From contig JALOAH010000006.1 of assembly GCA_023228865.1 (NCBI GenBank), forward strand, positions 1 through 64,000: a stretch of 64,000 nt of DNA, in the 5' to 3' direction. Origin of the DNA: Porticoccaceae bacterium. Its GTDB lineage: Bacteria > Pseudomonadota > Gammaproteobacteria > Pseudomonadales > Porticoccaceae. The notes below the pieces were generated by a model. That model was given only the letters and a program-made list of their open reading frames with translations, had not been told where the DNA came from and did not search any database. The translations under genes were made by a program, and so were the position numbers. Positions 40,573 to 50,495 of the stretch are shown here, in pieces; position 1 is the first letter of the stretch; the number at the start of each line of letters is the position of its first letter.

Positions 40573-42098
40573 ATCGAACTGCCCTCGCCGCCGTTGTGAA
40601 GACCCACCACCTCAAGGCGCAACTGGGAGTCGCTGGCGGTTTTTGCCGAGTCACTTCTGGCACTGGCGAGCTGATTGAGATAATGCTGATCCACATCCCC
40701 GGTAATATATTCCCCGGTAAATACCGAACAGTCGAATTGCACAACATCGGGATTGCCCTCTCTGGCGCTTTCGATAAGATCGTCCAGATCCTGGTACACT
40801 AGCCAGTCGGCGCCGATATTGGCGGCCACTTCCTCAACGCTGTGGCCGTGGGCAACCAGCTCTTTTGCCGACGGCATATCAATGCCATAGACATTGGGAA
40901 ACCGCACCGGCGGTGCCGCCGATGCCATGTAAACCTTGCTGGCACCCGCCTCCCGAGCCATTTGAATAATTTCCTTGGATGTTGTGCCGCGAACGATGGA
41001 ATCATCCACCAGCAAAACATTTTTTCCCTGAAACTCGAGGCGCACGGGATTCAATTTCTGGCGCACGGATTTTTTCCGCTGTTTCTGACCGGGCATAATA
41101 AAAGTCCGGCCGATATAACGGTTTTTCATAAAGCCTTCGCGAAACTTGACTCCCAGCACTTCCGCCATGGCCTGGGCGGAAACCCGGCTGGTGTCGGGCA
41201 CAGGAATCACCACATCGATATCGTGATCGGGGCGTTCGGCCAGGACTTTTTCCGCCAGTTTTTCACCCATCCGCAGCCGACACTTGTACACGGAAATATC
41301 GTCGATGATGGAATCGGGTCTGGCAAAATAGACATGTTCAAAAATACAGGGCACAAGGCGAGGATTGTCTGCGCACTGGGCACTGAAGAAATTGCCTTCC
41401 ATATCGATATAAATCGCCTCACCCGGAGCCACATCCCGCTCGACGTTAAAACCCAGAACGTCAAGGGCGACGGTTTCCGAGGCAACCATGTACTCTTTGC
41501 CGTTTTCTGTTTCCCGGCTGCCAAAAACCAAGGGCCTTATTCCCAGAGGATCGCGAAAAGCAAAAACACCGTAGCTGGCGATCATGCCAACCACTGCATA
41601 GGCACCGCGACATCTTTTGTGAAGGCGGGCAATGGCGGCAAAAATATCCGCTGGCTCCGCCTTCACTTTGCCCTGAAGGTGAAGTTCATGGGCAAAAATA
41701 TTGAGCAACACCTCAGAGTCAGAGTCCGTATTGACATGGCGAAGATCGGATAAAAACAAGTGGGATTTGAGGGCGTCCGCATTGGTTAGATTGCCGTTAT
41801 GGGCAATACAGATTCCGTAGGGGGAGTTGACATAAAAAGGCTGCGCCAGGGCAGGCCCTGAACTTCCCGCCGTCGGGTAGCGGACATGACCTATGCCCAT
41901 ATTACCCTTAAGTCTTCCCATGTGGCGGGTGTGAAATACATCCCGAACCAGCCCGACATCCTTGCGCTGATGAATTCGCCCGTGCTCGCAGGTCATGATA
42001 CCTGCGGCATCCTGACCACGGTGCTGAAGCATGGTCAACGCATCGTAAAGATGCAGGTTAATATCAGATTTTCCAACGATGCCTACGACACCACACAT
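40569..42098 (-). CDS. purF: amidophosphoribosyltransferase
   Basis: 509-residue enzyme for the first committed step of purine synthesis. The N-terminal glutaminase begins MCGVVGIVG, with Cys2 as nucleophile once Met is removed. This fixes the start at 42098, which has an AGGTGAG site, rather than an ATG two codons earlier. The PRPP loop [13 protein letters not shown] is in the C-terminal phosphoribosyltransferase half. It follows cvpA by 30 bases and overlaps metZ by 4. I see no PurR-type operator. Confidence 0.97.
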   Translation of the reverse strand: MCGVVGIVGKSDINLHLYDALTMLQHRGQDAAGIMTCEHGRIHQRKDVGLVRDVFHTRHMGRLKGNMGIGHVRYPTAGSSGPALAQPFYVNSPYGICIAHNGNLTNADALKSHLFLSDLRHVNTDSDSEVLLNIFAHELHLQGKVKAEPADIFAAIARLHKRCRGAYAVVGMIASYGVFAFRDPLGIRPLVFGSRETENGKEYMVASETVALDVLGFNVERDVAPGEAIYIDMEGNFFSAQCADNPRLVPCIFEHVYFARPDSIIDDISVYKCRLRMGEKLAEKVLAERPDHDIDVVIPVPDTSRVSAQAMAEVLGVKFREGFMKNRYIGRTFIMPGQKQRKKSVRQKLNPVRLEFQGKNVLLVDDSIVRGTTSKEIIQMAREAGASKVYMASAAPPVRFPNVYGIDMPSAKELVAHGHSVEEVAANIGADWLVYQDLDDLIESAREGNPDVVQFDCSVFTGEYITGDVDQHYLNQLASARSDSAKTASDSQLRLEVVGLHNGGEGSSI

Positions 42099-42128
42099 AC
42101 ACACTCACCTTTAGATAGACTCTCGCCT

Positions 42129-42623
42129 TTAAAACAACGACTTGAAAAACGCCAACAAATTGGAACCCGTATCCATCACCCAGTCTTCACAGGCGAGAAA
42201 ATAGGGGATGAGGAGAGAATTTTGCCACCAGGAGTCCTGGGACACGGGAAGAACCCCCGGAAGAATAATGAGTACCACCATAACCACAATAAATCCCCTC
42301 AAGGCGCCAAAGACCGACCCCAGCAAACGGTCTGTACCCGAAAGCCCGGTGGTCTCGACCAGCTGGCCGAGGAGGAAGCTGAGCAGCGAACCCGCCATTA
42401 AAATACCAAAAAACAGAACCACCCAGGCCACCAGTGCGCGAAGTGACGGCGTATCCACCAGACTGGCAAAATATCCGGCCATTTCCTGGTGGAAAACAGT
42501 GGCGCCGACAAAGGCTGCCGCCCAGATTAGTAGCGACAGCGCCTCGCGGATAAAGCCGCGCACAATACTGATGAGAATGGAAAAACCCAAAATGGCAACA
42601 ATAGCCCAGTCAGCCCAGTTCAA
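42129..42623 (-). CDS. cvpA: CvpA family membrane protein
   Basis: 164-residue inner-membrane protein with four hydrophobic segments in the CvpA arrangement. The family is named after colicin V production and is commonly found upstream of purF, as here. In other bacteria it affects envelope stress and bile or deoxycholate resistance; the mechanism is unknown. The first family-like codon is a TTG at 42623 with a GAGG site 9 bases upstream, so initiation is non-ATG. Confidence 0.92.
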   Translation of the reverse strand: MNWADWAIVAILGFSILISIVRGFIREALSLLIWAAAFVGATVFHQEMAGYFASLVDTPSLRALVAWVVLFFGILMAGSLLSFLLGQLVETTGLSGTDRLLGSVFGALRGFIVVMVVLIILPGVLPVSQDSWWQNSLLIPYFLACEDWVMDTGSNLLAFFKSLF

Positions 42624-42679
42624 CAGATTTTCCCTCTAGCGCCAAAGAGGCGGAATTCTAGCAAAGACTGTGCCTCAGG

Positions 42680-43291
42680 TCAGGGTTCAAATGGCAAAAC
42701 CAGGGATTTAACCCCCAGGGACGCATCGATGCGCGCTTTTTCTTTATCGGCATTTTGGCGCAGCACATGGGGGCCGACGTAAACCCGATACACCTTCACC
42801 GCTCCGGCCATTGCCGGGCGCACGAAGGCCTTGAAACCTGCACCCTGAAGGCGAGCGGATAATTTCTCGGCGGTTTCGCTTTCGCGATAACTTGCCACCT
42901 GAATAACCCAGGCTTCGGGAAGACCGCTGCCGGCAAGTTTAGGGGTTTCTGCGGGGGGTTGTTTTGTCGGCGCCACCTCTTTGACAGCTGTAGATGTCGG
43001 TTTAACATCCTGGCGAGGCGCCGCAGGAACTTGCTGCTGACTGTCAGAATCGCCGCCTGTGTCTTCAACGAGGGTAAAGACTTCATCCTGAGGAATGACT
43101 TCTGCCTGCTCCTCCGGGACTACAGGCGCGGGGATAGACTCCTCTTTAATATCCGGGGCGGGAGGAATTTGCGTGGTTTCATCAACGGGCCGGGATGGAT
43201 TAAAGTTAAAAACAGCTGGCACAAAAATCGCCGCCAGGGCTACCAGCACCAGTACGCCAACAAGTCGCTGCCTGAACCGTTCAGAGCTCAT
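42680..43291 (-). CDS. SPOR domain protein (DedD-like)
   Basis: 203-residue bitopic membrane protein. A short cytoplasmic start is followed by a membrane anchor at about residues 9-29, a Pro/Glu/Gln-rich periplasmic linker (30-122) and a C-terminal SPOR domain (about 125-200: WVIQVASYRESETAEKLSARL). SPOR domains bind denuded peptidoglycan at division sites, so a septal role is likely. The ATG overlaps the folC stop by 11 bases. The folC-SPOR-cvpA-purF order matches both E. coli dedD and Pseudomonas. Confidence 0.93.
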   Translation of the reverse strand: MSSERFRQRLVGVLVLVALAAIFVPAVFNFNPSRPVDETTQIPPAPDIKEESIPAPVVPEEQAEVIPQDEVFTLVEDTGGDSDSQQQVPAAPRQDVKPTSTAVKEVAPTKQPPAETPKLAGSGLPEAWVIQVASYRESETAEKLSARLQGAGFKAFVRPAMAGAVKVYRVYVGPHVLRQNADKEKARIDASLGVKSLVLPFEP

Positions 43292-44549
43292 CCTGCCTCC
43301 CTATATGGTTGCCGATGGCGGCCAGGGTAAAGAATGACCCGCACACCATAATAATATCGTCGTTTTCAGCCATATCGACTGCCTGATCAAAAGCATCTTC
43401 AAGGGTTTGCGCGCAGCCATAGCTACAACCCAGGGTGTCCAGAATCCTAGCCAGCTCCACGGCGGGCAAGGCTCTGACATTCCCTGCCAAATCCCCCAGG
43501 CACCAGTGACTGACCGCCCCGCGCAGGGCGCGGGCAAAGCCGACAGCATCCTTGTCTGCCATGATCGCGACCACCGCAATCACCCGCCGCTTTTCTGCAA
43601 CGAGCTTTTTCGCCAGAAAGGCAGCGGCAGCGGGATTGTGCGCCACATCCAGTATCAGCAACCGGTTGGCAAGCTGCATCCGCTGATACCTGCCAGCAAG
43701 ATGCAGCTGGCTCAAGGTGTTTGCCAATGCTATAGAGTCAACATCATAACCGAGAATCAGCATCCCCTGAATTGCCGCCAGCACACTGGGCAGTGGCAGC
43801 GCCGGAATCGGCAAATCGCAAAACTGCTTAGTTGCGCCAGAGGGCAAAGTAAAGCGGGCATGAAGGAGGTCGCCAACACAGTCACCCTGAAAATGCTCAT
43901 TGATATAAAAAGGCCTGGCGCGGAGGGTATCGAGATTTTCACGGAGCGACAACGGCGGCTCGCTGTCGCAGCAAACCAGGGGTCGCCCTGCGCGCGCAAT
44001 ACCGGCCTTTTCAATGGCGATCAGCTCCCGGCTATCGCCGAGCCAGGCGGCATGATCTATGGCGATGGGGGTGATCACCGCCAAATCCCCATCAATAATA
44101 TTGACGGCGTCGTAGCGACCCCCCAGTCCCACTTCGAGCACGGCGAGATCCAGGGCGGAATTTGCCATAATCAACAGCGCCGCGAGGGTACCCACCTCGA
44201 AATACGTCAGAGAAACATTCCCCTGTACCGCCTCTATTTGGGCAAAGGCAGCGCAGAGCTGCCCATCGTCCACTTCGCGCCCCTGAATACGAATGCGCTC
44301 GTTGTAGCGCACCAAATGGGGGGAGCTGTAGGTGGCAACGCGAAGCCCCTGGCTGAGGGCAAGTTGCTCAAAGGTGCGCACACAGGAACCCTTGCCGTTG
44401 GTGCCGGCCACGGTGACAACCTTTGCAGCAACAGCGCCAATGGCAAGGCGAGCGGCCACCTGACCAACGCGCTCGAGACCAAGATCAATCTCGACGGGAT
44501 GACGGCTCTGGAGAAGTTTGAGCCAGTCATCAAGGCTGCGATCCGGCAT
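43281..44549 (-). CDS. folC: bifunctional folylpolyglutamate/dihydrofolate synthase
   Basis: 422-residue Mur-ligase-type ATPase. The P-loop VAGTNGKGS lies near residue 50, with YSSPHLVRYNERI and DVAHNPAAA in the expected places. It makes dihydrofolate from dihydropteroate and then adds glutamates. I use the ATG at 44549 (MPDRSLDDWL), which gives the same length as E. coli FolC (422). A TTG at 44600 would extend the protein into the end of accD. It is 37 bases after accD and overlaps the SPOR gene. Confidence 0.95.
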   Translation of the reverse strand: MPDRSLDDWLKLLQSRHPVEIDLGLERVGQVAARLAIGAVAAKVVTVAGTNGKGSCVRTFEQLALSQGLRVATYSSPHLVRYNERIRIQGREVDDGQLCAAFAQIEAVQGNVSLTYFEVGTLAALLIMANSALDLAVLEVGLGGRYDAVNIIDGDLAVITPIAIDHAAWLGDSRELIAIEKAGIARAGRPLVCCDSEPPLSLRENLDTLRARPFYINEHFQGDCVGDLLHARFTLPSGATKQFCDLPIPALPLPSVLAAIQGMLILGYDVDSIALANTLSQLHLAGRYQRMQLANRLLILDVAHNPAAAAFLAKKLVAEKRRVIAVVAIMADKDAVGFARALRGAVSHWCLGDLAGNVRALPAVELARILDTLGCSYGCAQTLEDAFDQAVDMAENDDIIMVCGSFFTLAAIGNHIGRQDEL

Positions 44550-44586
44550 TGACAGCGATTCTGTTAGGATCGAGAAACTGGCAGGG

Positions 44587-45465
44587 TTAAGCGTCTGCAA
44601 GTTCTTTGACGGTGGGAATCCCGGTCATTTTGCTCAACAGCCTGGCGATAGTGTCGCGCATGTCGAGCCGGGACACAATCATATCGATAGCGCCGTGCTC
44701 AAGAAGAAATTCGCTGCGCTGAAAACCCGCGGGCAACTTCTGGCGAATGGTTTGCTCAATAATATTGGGACCAGCAAAACCTGCACGGGCATTGGGTTCG
44801 GCAATATTGATGTCGCCCAAAAGGGCGAGGCTGGCGGAAACGCCGCCGTAAACCGGGTCTGTCATCACTGAAATATAGGGAATTCCCTCACCCTTAAGGC
44901 GCTCGACGATGGCACTGGTTTTCGCCATTTGCATCAAGGAAATCAACGCTTCCTGCATGCGGGCGCCACCTGTGGCGGAAAAACAGATAAAAGGCAGGCG
45001 CTCCTCGAGGCAGATACGGGCAGTGCGCGTGAACTTTTCACCCACGGCGTAGCCCATGGAACCGCCGTGAAAATTAAATTCAAAAGCCGCCGCCCCCACA
45101 GGAATACCCTGCAGGGTGCCGCGCATGGCGATCAGGGCGTCCTTTTCTCCGGTCAATTTTTGCGCTTCGGTGAGGCGATCCTTGTATTTTTTGGTGTCCT
45201 TAAATTTAAGGCGATCCACTGGAACCACGTCGGTGGCGAGCTCCTCCCGCCCCTGGGGATCGAGAAACAGTTCAAGGCGGCGGCGGGCGCCAATGCGAAT
45301 ATGGTGGTCGCACTTGGGACAAACATCAGAATTTTTTTCCAGCTCGGGTCTGTATAGCGGGGTATTGCAGCGTGGACATTTGCGCCAGAGACCCTCGGGG
45401 ACACTGCTGGTTCTATCTTTTTTGGGGGTAACAGGCCCTTTTTTTATGCGTTGCAGCCAACTCAT
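44587..45465 (-). CDS. accD: acetyl-CoA carboxylase carboxyltransferase subunit beta
   Basis: 292-residue subunit that with AccA transfers carboxylate from biotin to acetyl-CoA, the entry step of fatty acid synthesis. The N-terminal zinc ribbon uses Cys30, Cys33, Cys49 and Cys52. The crotonase-like core shows [23 protein letters not shown] and [16 protein letters not shown]. The accD-folC order is conserved in gammaproteobacteria. Confidence 0.97.
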   Translation of the reverse strand: MSWLQRIKKGPVTPKKDRTSSVPEGLWRKCPRCNTPLYRPELEKNSDVCPKCDHHIRIGARRRLELFLDPQGREELATDVVPVDRLKFKDTKKYKDRLTEAQKLTGEKDALIAMRGTLQGIPVGAAAFEFNFHGGSMGYAVGEKFTRTARICLEERLPFICFSATGGARMQEALISLMQMAKTSAIVERLKGEGIPYISVMTDPVYGGVSASLALLGDINIAEPNARAGFAGPNIIEQTIRQKLPAGFQRSEFLLEHGAIDMIVSRLDMRDTIARLLSKMTGIPTVKELADA

Positions 45466-45501
45466 AGAATATTCCGCTGTAAATTTTCGTGGATTTTAAC
45501 A

Positions 45502-46152
45502 TTAATTTCCCGAAGATTGCCGCCCCGCCGCCCTCACCTCGGCAACAAAGCGGGAAATTTTAGCGCTGTCCTTAACACCGGGAGACGCCTCCACACCACC
45601 GCTGGCATCAACCGCGTAGGGGGTTGTCAAGGCAATAGCCTCGGCAACGTTTTCCGGCGTTAAACCACCGGCAAGAATAACAGGAAAACCGTCAATGCCT
45701 TTGATTTTGTCCCACTCAAAGGTTTTGCCGGTGCCGCCATAGCGATCTTCGCTCCAGGCATCAAACAAAATACCGGCGGCGCTGCGAAAGGGTGCCGCGG
45801 CGTCAAGAACAGAGGTATCCCCGCGGACGCGAATTGCTTTCATATAGGGGCGGCCAAACTGCTCGCAAAAAGCTGGGGATTCATCGCCGTGAAACTGCAG
45901 GACATGGGGTCTAACCCGGGTGAGTACAGTTTCCACTAGGGCTGGTTCGGGATTGACAAAAAGCGCAACTGTGGTGACAAAGGGGCCTGCGGCGGCGGCT
46001 ATTGCCACGGCGGTGTCAATAGCGACATTTCTCGGGCTCGGCGGATAAAACACCAGACCAATGGCGTCGGCGCCGCCGTTGACGGCCAACAGGGCGTCGG
46101 CGACCGAGGTGATACCGCAGATTTTGATTCTTGCCTGGGGCACAGATTGCAT
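45502..46152 (-). CDS. trpF: phosphoribosylanthranilate isomerase
   Basis: 216-residue TIM-barrel enzyme for the third step of tryptophan synthesis. It is a stand-alone TrpF rather than the TrpCF fusion of enterics. Conserved blocks are IKICGITSVADAL with the catalytic Cys, GLVFYPPSPRNV, QFHGDESPAFC and LAGGLTPENVAEA. It lies between truA and accD as in Pseudomonas. No other trp gene is in the window. Confidence 0.97.
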   Translation of the reverse strand: MQSVPQARIKICGITSVADALLAVNGGADAIGLVFYPPSPRNVAIDTAVAIAAAAGPFVTTVALFVNPEPALVETVLTRVRPHVLQFHGDESPAFCEQFGRPYMKAIRVRGDTSVLDAAAPFRSAAGILFDAWSEDRYGGTGKTFEWDKIKGIDGFPVILAGGLTPENVAEAIALTTPYAVDASGGVEASPGVKDSAKISRFVAEVRAAGRQSSGN

Positions 46153-46213
46153 CTCTTTGATTGGCGATGGCCGGATTCTAGCAGATGACCAGCCCCACAG
46201 GCAGCTTCACGAT

Positions 46214-46999
46214 TTAACCCGGCTGCGCGATAAAATGAGGCCCCGGGTCGAGCGCGGGTATCTGATGGCAGGATGGGTAGGCTACAGAAACCAAAAAAAG
46301 GCCATCTGGCGCTGCCGTAATTTCTCCCCGGTTTCTGTCCCGCAACAACAGTAATTCCCGAGGCCAGTTTTCCGGTCTATCACCGCGACCGACAGCCAGC
46401 AACACACCGGCAATATTGCGCACCATGTGGTGCAAGAACGCATTGGCTGTAATCTCGATCACCACCAGGGTTCCCTGCCTGTAAACACTGATGTTTTCAA
46501 CACAGCGAAACGGGCTTCTCGACTGGCAAGCGGCGGCACGAAACGAGGAAAAATCATTTTCCCCCAACAACCCCTGGGCGGCGTTGTGCATCAGACCTTC
46601 ATCAAGGGGCTCTTTGCACCAGGTCATCAGGCCGCGAAAAATGGCCGGGGGAACGGGCTCGTTGCAAATGATATAGCGATAAGTGCGCGACAACGCCGAA
46701 AATCTGGCATGAAACCGCCCATCTACCTGGGCAAGCCAGTGAAGCCTGACATTTTCCGGCAAGCGGGTATTGGCGCCCCGTATCCAGTTGTGGGGCTGCC
46801 GCTTGGCGGTTGTATCGAAATGAATAATTTGATTGGTTGCGTGCACGCCAGTGTCTGTGCGCCCGGCACAGGCGATGGTAACGGCCTCATTGGCGACAAA
46901 AGACAGGGCGGCCTCCACAACCCCCTGAACACTGGGGCTGTGGCTCTGGCGTTGCCAGCCGCAAAAGTTGCGGCCGCTGTATTCAACGGCCGCAGCCAT
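46214..46999 (-). CDS. truA: tRNA pseudouridine(38-40) synthase TruA
   Basis: 261-residue enzyme that makes pseudouridines 38-40 in the anticodon stem. The catalytic Asp is in AGRTDTGVHAT, and the start AAAVEYSGRNFCGWQRQ is the family N-terminus. I chose the ATG at 46999 on length (E. coli 270) and similarity. The frame stays open to a TTG at 47077, and Pseudomonas TruA carries a longer N-terminus, so a start up to 26 codons upstream cannot be excluded. It follows fimV. Confidence 0.93.
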   Translation of the reverse strand: MAAAVEYSGRNFCGWQRQSHSPSVQGVVEAALSFVANEAVTIACAGRTDTGVHATNQIIHFDTTAKRQPHNWIRGANTRLPENVRLHWLAQVDGRFHARFSALSRTYRYIICNEPVPPAIFRGLMTWCKEPLDEGLMHNAAQGLLGENDFSSFRAAACQSRSPFRCVENISVYRQGTLVVIEITANAFLHHMVRNIAGVLLAVGRGDRPENWPRELLLLRDRNRGEITAAPDGLFLVSVAYPSCHQIPALDPGPHFIAQPG

Positions 47000-47110
47000 G
47001 CGGAATACGCCCTCAGGGAGTTCCTCACCCTCTGGCAACAGGCTGTTGGGCAAATAAACCCAGGACTGAGTAGTCAAAACGCCGCTACAAATCCACTAAC
47101 CGGTAATGGC

Positions 47111-49138
47111 TCAGGCTATTTTTTCAAGTAATTCTCTGGCCTTTGCTTTTTGTTCGTCATTGCCGCCTTCGGCGACTTCCATGAGAATTTCTTTGGCGCC
47201 GGCATTATCGCCCATTTCCAGGTAGGCCTGAGCCAATTCAAGCTGAGTATCACCTTCGTCAATATCGCCGAGAAAATCAAAATCCTCATCCAAATTAAGA
47301 TGATCCGCCGCCCCAGTGTCAGTGGCTGGAGAAGATGATTCGAGCTCATCGGCGCCAAAGTCATCGAGATCAAACTCGGACAGATCCAATTCGACATCAT
47401 CGGCTGTGGTGTGGGCGGTCTGGGAATAGCCGCTGTCCTGCTTTGGCGCCTCTTCAACGGGAGAATCTGCAAACAGATCATCCCCGGCCTTGAGATCAAT
47501 TTCATCGATGGAGGAAGCCTGGGGCTGTTCCTGTGGCGGCACAGGCGCCGACCGAACCGGTGCCGGCGGTGGTGTAAACCGGGCAGCAGGTTTCTGAAAT
47601 GTCTCCGCGTAGTCTTCCTGTTCGTTTTGATTTTTGCCTTTGCGCAGAACAAAGAAAACCATTGCACCAATGACAACAACAAGAAGCCCAAGAATATAAG
47701 TCAAATAGCCGCTCACTTTTTCAAACCATCCTTTATCATCTGTTTTAAGTCCCGATTTTTCTGTTGAAGTGGCAGGCTTGGGAGTACCCTCTTCACTTTT
47801 TGTTTGTTTGTCAGACACTGGCACCGGATTTACCGGACTCTGGCTGTCAAGGGAAACCGTTGGGGCAGAATCGCTGCTGGCCGGGGTTTGAGAAGTGTTT
47901 ACGCCTGGCTTGTCCGGGGCGCTGCGCGCCCCCACATTGGCGCTGGGAAACAGCGCCAGGGACTGGGAGGGTTCAGGCTCCTGCGACTGCTCCAGGTCAA
48001 CGTCCGGGCTTTCAGTGGTGTCAGGGACTGCGGCACTGTTTTCCCCACTTGCCTGGGGCTGGGCTGCAGCCAGCTGCACAGCGCGAAGATCGTCGTCCTC
48101 GAGTTCGAGAAGCCGCTGCATGGTGGCAAATTGCTCTTCCATGCTCGAGAGGCGCTGCTTGAGCTCGGCGTTCTCCCTCTCGGCGCGATCGAGCTCTTCC
48201 TGAATGGCGTCGATTTCCCCGCGCAGCGCTGAAGCGCCTGAACCACTGGCGCCCAGAGCTGAACCCTGCCCCGGGGTTTCGCTGCCTGCGGATAGACTCA
48301 GACGGCCGTCACTGTCGGTCACCGCAGAGGTTGGCGCCGGGCGAGAACTGCCGCTCAACTGCGCCCCGGAGGAAACGGGTTGGGAGGGCTGCTCAAAAGA
48401 CCCGCCCGCAGATACCGCGGTGCCAGCGCCAGCTGCCGGGAAACGGAGCACAGCGCCTTTTTTCAACAAGTTGATATCGCCATTGATAAAGGCATCGGGA
48501 TTGAGTTGCTGAATCCCCGCCATGCGCTGGTGAACGGAATCTGAAGACTGCAGGCTCGAGGCAATCCGCCACAGGGTATCGCCCTCCTTGACCACATATT
48601 GCTCATCTCCGGCAACAAGGGTTGAGGATGAACCGTAATTTGAGCTGGCTGCGCCTTGTGTGTGGCGCGAACCTGATTGGCGAGCGCTCGCTGAGGCTAC
48701 CGGCGCACTAGCCTTTTTTTTTGTGAACGTCCCCCCGGCATAAACCGGCAGATCCAGCAGCAGGGTGTACTCCCTGAGCAGACGCCCCGCTGGCCACTGC
48801 ACGTCAACCAAAAAATCCAGGTAGGGTTCGCGTATGGGCTTTTGGCTGAACACCCTGAGTACCGGGCCTCCAGGCGCAGCAAAATCGAGATTAAAAAGAA
48901 GGCCGGAAAGAATTAATTCCCGCTCCACCCCGGCATTGTCAAAATCGCTGCGGGAAGCCAGTCCGGCAATGATTTCTGCCTCGGAAAGCTCTCCGATGTT
49001 GAGAAGAGGAATTTCTGCGTCGAGAGGTTCGTTGAGAGCCGAATTGAGGCGAATTTCCCCCAGTCCGAGAGCGGATACATATCCAGACAACAATAGTGCC
49101 GCAATACCAGCAGCAATCGGGCGCTTTCGCAAAGCCAT
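47111..49138 (-). CDS. fimV: FimV-like polar/pilus assembly protein
   Basis: 675-residue protein. Its parts, in order, are a signal peptide (about 1-23), a FimV N-terminal domain (to about 135), a LysM domain (181-233), a Ser/Pro-rich stretch, a coiled coil (306-347), a low-complexity region, a membrane segment (478-498) and an acidic cytoplasmic part ending in the conserved FimV C-terminal TPR-like motif (about 632-675). FimV organises type IV pilus secretin assembly and polar signalling in Pseudomonas. This protein is shorter than the roughly 920 residues there, mainly in the acidic region. A GAAAGGA site precedes the ATG. Confidence 0.93.
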   Translation of the reverse strand: MALRKRPIAAGIAALLLSGYVSALGLGEIRLNSALNEPLDAEIPLLNIGELSEAEIIAGLASRSDFDNAGVERELILSGLLFNLDFAAPGGPVLRVFSQKPIREPYLDFLVDVQWPAGRLLREYTLLLDLPVYAGGTFTKKKASAPVASASARQSGSRHTQGAASSNYGSSSTLVAGDEQYVVKEGDTLWRIASSLQSSDSVHQRMAGIQQLNPDAFINGDINLLKKGAVLRFPAAGAGTAVSAGGSFEQPSQPVSSGAQLSGSSRPAPTSAVTDSDGRLSLSAGSETPGQGSALGASGSGASALRGEIDAIQEELDRAERENAELKQRLSSMEEQFATMQRLLELEDDDLRAVQLAAAQPQASGENSAAVPDTTESPDVDLEQSQEPEPSQSLALFPSANVGARSAPDKPGVNTSQTPASSDSAPTVSLDSQSPVNPVPVSDKQTKSEEGTPKPATSTEKSGLKTDDKGWFEKVSGYLTYILGLLVVVIGAMVFFVLRKGKNQNEQEDYAETFQKPAARFTPPPAPVRSAPVPPQEQPQASSIDEIDLKAGDDLFADSPVEEAPKQDSGYSQTAHTTADDVELDLSEFDLDDFGADELESSSPATDTGAADHLNLDEDFDFLGDIDEGDTQLELAQAYLEMGDNAGAKEILMEVAEGGNDEQKAKARELLEKIA

Positions 49139-49176
49139 GGCTTTTCCTTTCGTTTTAGTCCCTGCCAGAGCGCAAC

Positions 49177-49204
49177 TTTATAATGGGTTAAAACCTTTTC
49201 GCAA
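49177..49204 (-). promoter_or_regulatory. candidate promoter of fimV
   Basis: On the minus strand TTGCGA (49204-49199) and TATAAA (49182-49177) are 16 bases apart, about 40 bases upstream of the fimV ATG. The matches to sigma-70 consensus are 4/6 and 5/6. Confidence 0.45.
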
Positions 49205-49270
49205 CAAATTGCGCTAAGTTACGGACTTTAAGTATTTATTATAAGAAACCAGAAGGCAACTGTTGGTTAC

Positions 49271-49319
49271 CGAAAGGTCATACAAATCGCCCTTTTATCG
49301 CTAAAAGCATGACCTTTCG
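49271..49319. repeat. nested inverted repeat between asd and fimV
   Basis: Arms CGAAAGGTCAT (49271-49281) and ATGACCTTTCG (49309-49319) enclose a second hairpin, CTTTTA-TCGC-TAAAAG (49292-49307). It begins 19 bases after the asd stop on the minus strand. There is no T-tract, so it is not a standard terminator. It may protect mRNA ends, act as a weak terminator or be a protein-binding site. Confidence 0.6.
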
Positions 49320-49337
49320 CACAAATTCACCGGCCTG

Positions 49338-50450
49338 TTAATTTTCGAGCAGAATTCTCAGTATTCTGCGCAGGGGCTCGGCGGCTCCCCACAACAGCTG
49401 ATCACCGACGGTAAAGGCCGCCAGATAGTCAGAACCCATACTCAACTTGCGCAAGCGTCCAACAGGAATATCCAGTTTTCCCGTCACCGCTGCCGGCGTC
49501 AACGCCTTTAGCGTATCTTCCTTATGGTTGGGCACCACAGACACCCAATCATTGGCTTCGGCGATAATGTGCTCAATTTCATCCAGGGGAACGTCCCTGG
49601 TGAGCTTGAGCGTCAATGCCTGGCTGTGGCAGCGCATGGCACCAATGCGCACACAGATGCCATCCACTGGCACCGGATTGCCTTCGCGACCCAGAATTTT
49701 GTTGCACTCCGCCTGCGCCTTCCATTCTTCGCGGCTCTGGCCGTTATCAAGCTCAGTGTCTATCCACGGCAACAGACTTCCAGCGAGGGCAAAGCCAAAA
49801 TTATTTTTCGGAAGGTCGCCACTTCTCATGGTTGCGGCAACTTGGCGATCGATATCGAGAATGGCGCTGGCGGGATTGGCAAGGAGATTTTCCACCTGGC
49901 CGTGAATGACCCCCATCTGGGCAATGAGCTCGCGCATGTTCTGGGCACCGGCGCCAGAGGCCGCCTGATAGGTCATGGCGCTAGCCCATTCAACCAAGCC
50001 CTTATTGAAAAGGCCGCCCAACCCCATCAGCATGAGACTGACAGTGCAGTTACCGCCGATAAAATTGTTGACGCCCTTGGCAATGCCCTCCTTGATCACC
50101 GCCATATTGACGGGGTCGAGAACGATAAGGGCGTCATCGGCCATGCGCAGAGAAGAGGCGGCGTCTATCCAGTAGCCCTTCCAGCCACTTTGGCGAAGGG
50201 TTGGAAAAATCGCTTTGGTATAATCGCCGCCCTGGCAGGTGATGACAATATCCATGGCCTTCAGGGCGGCAATATCATTGGCATCCTGCAACGGCGGCAA
50301 ATCGCGGCCAATATTGGGGGCGGCCTGCCCCACCTGGGAGGTGGTGAAAAAAATCGGCTCGATATCCCGAAAATCGTTTTCCGCCTGCATTCTCTCCATG
50401 AGGACGGAACCGACCATGCCGCGCCAGCCAACAATACCTACTTTTTTCAC
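49338..50450 (-). CDS. asd: aspartate-semialdehyde dehydrogenase
   Basis: 370-residue enzyme that reduces aspartyl phosphate with NADPH, feeding lysine/diaminopimelate, threonine and methionine synthesis. The catalytic cysteine is Cys135 in [10 protein letters not shown], the same number as in E. coli Asd, and the NADP site is [10 protein letters not shown]. Initiation is at a GTG (50450) with a good GGAGG site. It starts 45 bases after leuD. In Pseudomonas leuB lies between leuD and asd; here it does not. Confidence 0.97.
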   Translation of the reverse strand: MKKVGIVGWRGMVGSVLMERMQAENDFRDIEPIFFTTSQVGQAAPNIGRDLPPLQDANDIAALKAMDIVITCQGGDYTKAIFPTLRQSGWKGYWIDAASSLRMADDALIVLDPVNMAVIKEGIAKGVNNFIGGNCTVSLMLMGLGGLFNKGLVEWASAMTYQAASGAGAQNMRELIAQMGVIHGQVENLLANPASAILDIDRQVAATMRSGDLPKNNFGFALAGSLLPWIDTELDNGQSREEWKAQAECNKILGREGNPVPVDGICVRIGAMRCHSQALTLKLTRDVPLDEIEHIIAEANDWVSVVPNHKEDTLKALTPAAVTGKLDIPVGRLRKLSMGSDYLAAFTVGDQLLWGAAEPLRRILRILLEN

Positions 50451-50495
50451 CTTAATATTCCTCCACTTAAAATCATGCGTAAATGCAGTGCACCC

